Positions 8,064-12,922 of a stretch of 12,922 nucleotides of DNA are shown in pieces. The first letter of the stretch is position 1, and the number at the start of each line of letters is the position of its first letter. The stretch lies in contig CAMCJW010000052.1 in assembly GCA_945875195.1 (NCBI GenBank), forward strand, positions 1 through 12,922, in the 5' to 3' direction. A model generated the notes under the pieces. It was not told the origin of the DNA. It was given only the letters and a program-made list of their open reading frames with translations, and searched no databases. The stretch comes from Chitinophaga pinensis. Lineage in GTDB: Bacteria > Bacteroidota > Bacteroidia > UKL13-3. Position numbers and translations under genes: made by a program.

Positions 8064-9614
8064 ATGAGCGAAAGAAAGTTTGTAACTGATTCTGAAATAA
8101 CAATCAAAGAGGTATACACAGGCAATGGTAACACAGAAATGCCTGGTGAATTTCCATACACACGTGGTGTGCAAAAAGACATGTACCGTGGTAGGCTATG
8201 GACCATGCGCCAATACGCTGGCTTCAGCACAGCCGAAGAAAGCAACAAGCGTTACAAGTATCTACTGGCAAATGGAACCATGGGTTTAAGTGTTGCATTC
8301 GACTTACCCACACAAATTGGGTACGACAGTGATCATGCCATGAGCGAGGGGGAAGTTGGGAAAGTAGGTGTGGCAATTGATTCCTTAAAAGACATTGAAA
8401 CTTTGTTTGATGGCATTGAATTGGAAAAAATTACCACTTCCATGACTATCAATGCAACTGCTTCTACTTTGTTAGGTTTTTATATTGCCTTGGCAAAAAA
8501 GCAAGGAGCGGATATCAAAAAAATTAGTGGTACCATTCAAAACGATATCTTAAAAGAATACGCCGCAAGAGGGACTTACATTTATCCTCCAAAGCCAAGT
8601 ATGCGAATCATCACAGACATCTTTGAGTATTGCAGTAAAGAGGTCCCTAAGTGGAATACCATTTCCATTTCTGGTTATCATATTAGAGAAGCTGGGTCTA
8701 CCGCAGTACAAGAAATTGCCTTTACTTTAGCCAATGCAAAATCCTACTTGCAAGCAGCCATTGCCAAAGGACTGGATATTGATGTGTTTGGACAACGACT
8801 CTCGTTTTTCTTTAATGCGCACAACAACTTTTTTGAGGAGATTGCAAAATTCAGAGCAGCACGCAGAATGTGGGCTAAGATGGCAAAAGACATGGGTGCC
8901 AAAAATCCCAAAGCAATGATGCTGCGTTTTCATACCCAAACAGGCGGTGCTACTTTACAAGCGCAACAACCAGAAAACAATATCATGCGCGTTACGCTTC
9001 AAGCAATGGCAGCAGTGATGGGCGGTACCCAAAGTTTGCATACCAATGGATTTGATGAGGCCTTGAGTTTGCCAACAGAAGCTGCTGCAAGAACCGCTCT
9101 AAGAACACAGCAAATTATTGCCTATGAAAGTGGGGTGGTTGATACGGTTGACCCAATGGGTGGTTCTTATTTTGTGGAAGAATTGACCAATCAAATAGAG
9201 GCTGCAGCCTGGGAGTATATTGCTAAAATAGATGCAATGGGAGGCTCGGTTGATGCCATTGAACAAGGTTATATGCAAAAGGAAATTGCAGATGCTGCGT
9301 ATCGCTACCAAATGGACATTGAAAGAGAAGATAAAATTATTGTTGGCGTTAATAAATTTGGTTCAGACCAAGATATTATGCCACCCATCATGCGCGTAGA
9401 TGATAGCATTAGAATTGGCCAAATGGAAAAGCTAAAACAATTGCGCTCAGATAGAGACAATGAAAAGGTAAATGCCGGTTTGAACCAATTAAAAGAAGCC
9501 GCCACCAATGGAAATAATGTGATGCCTATTATTGTTGAAGCTGTTGAAAATTATGCCACCCTTGGCGAAATAGCTGATACTTTTAGAGGTGTTTTTGGTG
9601 AGTACCGCGCTTAA
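8064..9614 (+). CDS. Acyl-CoA mutase large subunit, methylmalonyl-CoA mutase type, catalytic domain only
   Basis: A 516-residue protein covering the TIM-barrel mutase domain of coenzyme-B12-dependent acyl-CoA mutases. Family blocks are RQYAGFSTAEESN (49-61), LSVAFDLPTQIGYDSD (75-90), SGTIQNDILKEYAARGTYIYPP (155-176), SISGYHIREAGS (201-212) and NPKAMMLRFHTQT (281-293). Aligned with Propionibacterium mutase, Tyr51, Arg169 and His206 match Tyr89, Arg207 and His244 at a constant offset of 38. Tyr and Arg at the first two positions mark methylmalonyl-CoA enzymes; isobutyryl-CoA mutase has Phe and Gln. The chain stops at GVFGEYRA, the normal end of the catalytic domain. The roughly 130-residue cobalamin-binding domain with its DxHxxG motif is absent and must come from a separate small subunit, not in this window. 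Probably in an operon with the preceding membrane protein. Annotation pipelines often call such proteins acyl-CoA mutase large subunit. Confidence 0.92.
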   Translation: MSERKFVTDSEITIKEVYTGNGNTEMPGEFPYTRGVQKDMYRGRLWTMRQYAGFSTAEESNKRYKYLLANGTMGLSVAFDLPTQIGYDSDHAMSEGEVGKVGVAIDSLKDIETLFDGIELEKITTSMTINATASTLLGFYIALAKKQGADIKKISGTIQNDILKEYAARGTYIYPPKPSMRIITDIFEYCSKEVPKWNTISISGYHIREAGSTAVQEIAFTLANAKSYLQAAIAKGLDIDVFGQRLSFFFNAHNNFFEEIAKFRAARRMWAKMAKDMGAKNPKAMMLRFHTQTGGATLQAQQPENNIMRVTLQAMAAVMGGTQSLHTNGFDEALSLPTEAAARTALRTQQIIAYESGVVDTVDPMGGSYFVEELTNQIEAAAWEYIAKIDAMGGSVDAIEQGYMQKEIADAAYRYQMDIEREDKIIVGVNKFGSDQDIMPPIMRVDDSIRIGQMEKLKQLRSDRDNEKVNAGLNQLKEAATNGNNVMPIIVEAVENYATLGEIADTFRGVFGEYRA

Positions 9615-9742
9615 GGTTCAAGTTTTATTTTACTTTTATTTTTTAAAAATGGTTCATCCTACATAGCAAATTTGGATGGCATCATTTTGCCTTTCTTCCA
9701 ATTCAATTAATTTCTTAACACATTTTTTGAACCAAGATAACT

Positions 9743-9750
9743 TATATTTG
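9743..9750 (+). promoter_or_regulatory. Candidate -7 promoter box directly before the nucleotidase operon
   Basis: TATATTTG matches TAnnTTTG exactly and ends 6 bases before ATG 9757. Transcription would start at or within a base or two of the ATG, giving a leaderless or nearly leaderless message. A TTTG lies at 9726-9729, but the 13-base spacing is short, so the upstream element is doubtful. Confidence 0.45.
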
Positions 9751-9756
9751 AGGTGC

Positions 9757-10497
9757 ATGAAAAATAAGATACTTCTGGTTGTATTAATTGCTTTTTCTGC
9801 TTGTAATACCCAACTACAAGTTAAAAACAAACAAATTCACAATATTCGCATCAAGGCCGATTCTATTGGAGAAGAAGATGCGCGATCAAAAGCATTGATT
9901 GCTCCCTATAAATTGAAATTGGATAGTTTAATGAATATCCGCATCATGGTGGCAAGTGCAGATATTAAAAAAGAACAACCAGAAGGTGCCTTGGGTAATA
10001 TGGTTTGCGATTTGTTGATGCGAAACGTTATCAAAAATGGCCATAAACCAGATTTCTGTGTTTTAAATAATGGGGGCTTGCGCATTCCTACTATTTATGC
10101 TGGCAATGTATATATTAGAACCGTTTACGAGTTAATGCCATTCGATAACCAATTGGTGATGCTAAAACTTAAAGGGAATAAATGTGCAGAGTTGTTCGAA
10201 TTAATTGCGCAAAATAATGGTGCACCCGTTTCTGGTTTAAGATTAGTTATTCAAAATACTCAAGCAACTGCTATTCAAGTTCAAGGTGCAGCTTTTGATT
10301 TGAACAAAGATTATTGGATCCTCACCAGCGATTATTTGGCCAACGGAGGCGACAAAGCAGATGCGCTTAAAAATCCCATTGAAACAATTAACTTAAATCA
10401 GAAAATTAGAGATGTGCTGATTGCGCAAATGAAAGACATGTATTATGAGGGCGAAACCTTACAATCAATAAAGGATGGAAGAATTACAAAAAATTAA
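9757..10497 (+). CDS. Lipoprotein with 5'-nucleotidase C-terminal domain
   Basis: A 246-residue protein starting at ATG 9757. An in-frame ATG at 9676 would bury the signal peptide behind 27 residues and would lie upstream of the predicted promoter box. The N-terminus MKNKILLVVLIAFSAC is a lipoprotein signal with lipobox cysteine at residue 16. The mature part is a 5_nucleotid_C domain: EGALGNMVCDLL (76-87), LNNGGLRI (103-110), YELMPFDNQLV (124-134) and SDYLANGGDKAD (191-202). In complete enzymes such as UshA this domain binds the nucleotide while the metal site sits in the N-terminal domain. Here the metal domain is encoded by the next gene, which overlaps this one by 23 bases in another frame. 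The two products probably associate in the envelope to hydrolyse extracytoplasmic nucleotides for nucleoside or phosphate salvage. Confidence 0.87.
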   Translation: MKNKILLVVLIAFSACNTQLQVKNKQIHNIRIKADSIGEEDARSKALIAPYKLKLDSLMNIRIMVASADIKKEQPEGALGNMVCDLLMRNVIKNGHKPDFCVLNNGGLRIPTIYAGNVYIRTVYELMPFDNQLVMLKLKGNKCAELFELIAQNNGAPVSGLRLVIQNTQATAIQVQGAAFDLNKDYWILTSDYLANGGDKADALKNPIETINLNQKIRDVLIAQMKDMYYEGETLQSIKDGRITKN

Positions 10498-11425
10498 ACG
10501 CAAAGATTTTATTAAACAAACTTTGTATTTAGTGGGCTTTGGCGCTTTGGCCAATTCTCCTGTTCGCGTTTTGGCTCAGGCAAAACCCAAAACCTTATGT
10601 GTATTGCACACCAATGATTGGCATAGTAGAATTGAACCTTTTCCGTTAGCTGATAAAAATTTAGGCGGCCAAGGCGGAGCGGCAGTTCGTGCAACCTTGA
10701 TAAATAGGATCAGGCAGGAAGAAGGAGAACTTTTGCTTTTGGATGCTGGTGATATTTTTCAAGGTACGCCCTATTTTAATTTTTATGGCGGAGAATTAGA
10801 ATACAAATTAATGAGTGAAATGGGTTACGATTGCGTAACTCTAGGAAACCATGATTTTGATAATGGCATTGATGGCTTAATAAAACAAATGCCTCATGCA
10901 AAATTTGATTTTGTAAATGCCAACTATGATTTTTCAAAAACGCTGCTCAAACAAAAAATTCAACCATATAAAATCTATCGTAAAAAAGGTTTAAAAATTG
11001 GTGTGTTTGGTTTAGGGATTGAACTCAATGGTTTAGTACCTGAAAATCTTTGTAAAGGGATAATTTATAATGATCCAATTAAGGTAGCAAACAGCATTGC
11101 CGAAGAATTAAAATTTAAGAAAAAATGCGATTTGGTGATTTGCCTCTCCCACCTAGGTTATAAATACAAAGACAATAAAGTAAGCGATGAATTACTCGCC
11201 ACTCAAACAAAGAATATCGACCTAATTTTGGGCGGACATACGCATACATTTTTACCCGAACCCATATTTTATGAGAATCTTATACACCAAAAAGTAATTG
11301 TGAACCAAGTGGGATGGGCAGGTTTACAATTAGGCAAGTTAAATTTTACTTTTGAACCCTTTGTAAACACTGTTACGCAGGTAAATAGTCAATTGTTTTC
11401 GCTAACAAACATTCAGAATGGGTGA
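10475..11425 (+). CDS. 5'-nucleotidase-type metallophosphatase (catalytic domain, Tat-like signal)
   Basis: A 316-residue protein matching the N-terminal metallophosphoesterase domain of the 5'-nucleotidase/UshA family. Every metal-site motif is present: HTNDWHSR (Asp48, His50), LDAGDIFQG (Asp93), TLGNHDFDNG (Asn125, His126), CLSHLG (His226) and GGHTHTF (253-259). The N-terminus KRKDFIKQ, a short hydrophobic segment and VLAQA (32-36) resemble a Tat signal in which one of the two arginines is lysine, so export to the periplasm is likely but not certain. The start ATG lies inside the end of the upstream C-terminal-domain gene, a 23-base overlap that suggests translational coupling. The protein ends after the catalytic domain with no nucleotide-binding domain of its own. 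Substrate is inferred only from the family. Confidence 0.88.
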   Translation: MEELQKIKRKDFIKQTLYLVGFGALANSPVRVLAQAKPKTLCVLHTNDWHSRIEPFPLADKNLGGQGGAAVRATLINRIRQEEGELLLLDAGDIFQGTPYFNFYGGELEYKLMSEMGYDCVTLGNHDFDNGIDGLIKQMPHAKFDFVNANYDFSKTLLKQKIQPYKIYRKKGLKIGVFGLGIELNGLVPENLCKGIIYNDPIKVANSIAEELKFKKKCDLVICLSHLGYKYKDNKVSDELLATQTKNIDLILGGHTHTFLPEPIFYENLIHQKVIVNQVGWAGLQLGKLNFTFEPFVNTVTQVNSQLFSLTNIQNG

Positions 11426-11661
11426 AATATTAATTTAGTGTTAACCCCTGTTTCGCCCGATAAATATAGTAGTTTCATCCAATGTTAAGAAAAGATGAAT
11501 ATATTCTTTAATAACAAATGTTGAAATAGAAAAATTTATTTTCAAACATTTTTTATTTGTGTTATAAATCAGTGGGTAAATTTTTTTAGTCACTTTTTTT
11601 TTAAAAAGATGTTGAAAAGATTTTTTTGTGTGAACTTTTTTAGTCATTTTCACCGCTACAA
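11426..11661. other. AT-rich spacer upstream of dnaA
   Basis: No gene is supported here; a 70-codon minus-strand frame (11441-11653) is lysine-rich low-complexity translation. Visible items: an 8-bp imperfect inverted repeat spanning the upstream stop codon (11420-11427 with 11451-11458, one G-T pair) without a T run; a 10-bp palindrome GAATATATTC (11497-11506); a weak promoter-like pair TTTG (11556-11559) and TAAATTTT (11577-11584); and the 24-bp direct repeat listed separately. AGTGGGTAA at 11571-11579 matches 7 of 9 positions of a DnaA box complement, which is not convincing alone. Confidence 0.6.
11573..11650 (+). repeat. 24-bp imperfect direct repeat upstream of dnaA
   Basis: Bases 11573-11596 and 11627-11650 match at 20 of 24 positions with a period of 54 bp. 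The invariant core is TTTTTTAGTCA (11582-11592 and 11636-11646). The second copy ends 11 bases before the first dnaA ATG. The spacing is close to five helical turns, so both copies would face the same side of the DNA. The T run adds chance similarity, but the AGTCA part and the flanking TG...GT...AA also match. Confidence 0.55.
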
Positions 11662-12922
11662 ATGAAGGAAATGATTATGATAGAAAAAACCTGTGAAGAT
11701 GTTTGGAATGGCATCCTCAAATTGATACAAGATAATGTACCAGCTCAAAGTTTCAGAACTTGGTTTGAACCTATTAAACCCATAAAATTAGATAACAAAG
11801 TATTAACCATACAAGTTCCTAGTCAATTCTTTTACGAATGGCTTGAAGAGCACTATGTAAGTTTGCTAAAAAAGACCCTTAAACAAGAATTAGGCGTTGG
11901 CGCACGTTTAGAATACAATATTATAGTGGAAAACGGAACGGCTAGTTCTAGTCCTTATATAGTTAATATACCTGGTAGCACAAGTTCAAAAGCAGACTTG
12001 CAGCAAAGCAGCGTTGGCATCAACTTGAATCCAAGTATTAAAAACCCATTTATAATTCCTGGTATTAAAAAGGTAAATATAGATAGTAACTTAAATCCAA
12101 GTTTAACTTTTGATAACTTTATAGAAGGAGATTGCAACCGCTTAGCGCGCAGTGCAGGTATTGCAGTTGCCAACAAACCCGGTGGCACTTCTTTTAATCC
12201 ATTAATGATTTTTAGCGAAACTGGTTTAGGTAAAACCCACTTGGTTCATGCAATTGGTAATTTAATTAAGCAGAATAGCCGCAATAAAATTGTGGTGTAT
12301 GTTCCTGTAGAAAAATTCATGAACCAATTTGTTGATGCAATTAGAAATAATTCTAACCAAGATTTTATTAATTACTACCAACAAATTGATGTATTAATAG
12401 TAGATGATGTTCAGTTTTTGGAAAACAAACAAAAAACACAAGAAATATTCTTTACTATTTTTAATCACCTACACCAACAAGGTAAACAAATCATTTTAAC
12501 CAGCGACCGTGCGCCTAAAGATTTAAAAGGTATGGATGAGCGCTTGTTGAGTAGGTTTAAATGGGGTTTATCTGCAGATTTGCAAACCCCAGATTTTGAA
12601 ACCCGTCAAGCAATACTTGAATACATGATGTACAATGATGGTATTACCCTTAGCCGCGAGGTGGTAGAGTATGTGAGTCATAATATCAATACCAATATCC
12701 GCGAATTGCAAGGTGCATTGGTAAGTTTATTGGCTCAGGCCAGCTTGAACCGAAAAGAAGTAAACATAGATTTAGCAAAACAAATCTTGAAGAATTTTGT
12801 TAAAAACAATACCCGCGAAATTTCTATTGAATACATACAAAAATTGGTTTGTGATTATTTTACTATCCCTGTTGAACAAGTTAAATCTAAAACACGTAAA
12901 CGTGAAATAGTACAAGCTCGTC
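11662..12922 (+). CDS. dnaA: Chromosomal replication initiator protein DnaA (3' end outside window)
   Basis: 420 codons are visible and the frame is still open at the window end. Domain I (about 1-85) includes TCEDVWNGIL, SFRTWFEPIKPIKL and VPSQFFYEWLEEHY; a low-complexity linker covers about 90-150. The AAA+ domain has TFDNFIEGDCNRLA, Walker A SETGLGKT (185-192), Walker B VLIVDDVQFL (Asp248, Asp249), sensor I LTSDR (279-283), Arg finger LLSRF (Arg298) and sensor II NIRELQGAL (Arg347). Domain IV begins near ISIEYIQKLV and is cut just before the DNA-binding signature. DnaA-ATP binds DnaA boxes and melts oriC. Start candidates are ATG 11662, 11671 and 11677; AAGGA at 11665-11669 sits 7 bases before 11677, and homologs as I recall them begin close to MIEKTC, so 11677 may be the true start. 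The first Walker A glycine is serine. Confidence 0.95.
   Translation, partial: MKEMIMIEKTCEDVWNGILKLIQDNVPAQSFRTWFEPIKPIKLDNKVLTIQVPSQFFYEWLEEHYVSLLKKTLKQELGVGARLEYNIIVENGTASSSPYIVNIPGSTSSKADLQQSSVGINLNPSIKNPFIIPGIKKVNIDSNLNPSLTFDNFIEGDCNRLARSAGIAVANKPGGTSFNPLMIFSETGLGKTHLVHAIGNLIKQNSRNKIVVYVPVEKFMNQFVDAIRNNSNQDFINYYQQIDVLIVDDVQFLENKQKTQEIFFTIFNHLHQQGKQIILTSDRAPKDLKGMDERLLSRFKWGLSADLQTPDFETRQAILEYMMYNDGITLSREVVEYVSHNINTNIRELQGALVSLLAQASLNRKEVNIDLAKQILKNFVKNNTREISIEYIQKLVCDYFTIPVEQVKSKTRKREIVQAR

Noticed and set aside
9678..9691. Terminator after the mutase gene
   Set aside because: Only a 4-bp stem (GGCA/TGCC) with a mixed pyrimidine tail; too weak to call.
9676..9756. Extended N-terminus of the nucleotidase lipoprotein from ATG 9676
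   Set aside because: It would place 27 residues ahead of a clear lipoprotein signal and put the -7 promoter box inside the coding region.
11441..11653. 70-codon minus-strand frame
   Set aside because: The translation is lysine-rich low complexity from AT-rich spacer, contains the direct repeat, and has no recognisable domain.
11426..11661. Chromosomal origin (oriC) next to dnaA
   Set aside because: The region is AT-rich and adjacent to dnaA, but I see no cluster of TTATNCACA-type boxes, only one 7/9 match. Bacteroidota origins are not reliably beside dnaA. GC-skew over the whole chromosome would decide.

Overview
The window looks like a chromosomal segment of a Bacteroidota bacterium. The evidence is: a type IX secretion (T9SS) C-terminal sorting domain; AT-rich DNA; Bacteroidota-type promoters (TTTG, about 19-21 bp, then TAnnTTTG) instead of -35/-10 boxes; a fused alpha/beta E1 dehydrogenase; and DUF1573 secreted proteins. 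The order within the phylum cannot be fixed from this stretch. No tRNA, rRNA, CRISPR array, insertion sequence or phage gene is visible. This is mostly core genome, not an island.

Layout, left to right. (1) 1-501 (+): C-terminal piece of a T9SS-exported protein, ending in a strong bidirectional terminator shared with the next, convergent gene. (2) 556-2952 (-): thiamine-diphosphate E1 dehydrogenase with alpha and beta halves fused. (3) 2953-3139: divergent promoter region. (4) 3140-4073 (+): two tandem paralogous DUF1573 periplasmic proteins separated by a hairpin terminator; the second gene overlaps the stop of the convergent lolA by four bases. (5) 4070-7372 (-): ftsK followed by a lolA-like gene, an order also known from Escherichia coli. 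(6) 7511-9614 (+): a small membrane-anchored protein of unknown function, then a methylmalonyl-CoA-mutase-type catalytic subunit lacking the cobalamin domain. (7) 9757-11425 (+): a 5'-nucleotidase split into two overlapping genes in swapped order, C-terminal-domain lipoprotein first and metallophosphatase second. (8) 11426-11661: very AT-rich spacer with a 24-bp imperfect direct repeat. (9) 11662-12922 (+): dnaA, cut by the window end.

Functionally the segment combines housekeeping (DnaA initiation, FtsK chromosome segregation, LolA lipoprotein transport), acyl-CoA and 2-oxoacid metabolism (E1 dehydrogenase, B12-dependent mutase) and envelope nucleotide salvage. I see no convincing new multi-gene system. 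The items most worth a second look are the B12-domain-less mutase with methylmalonyl-type active-site residues and its small membrane-protein neighbour, the altered P-loop of DnaA, the swapped N/D residues in the E1 cofactor motif, the inverted split nucleotidase, and the repeat upstream of dnaA.
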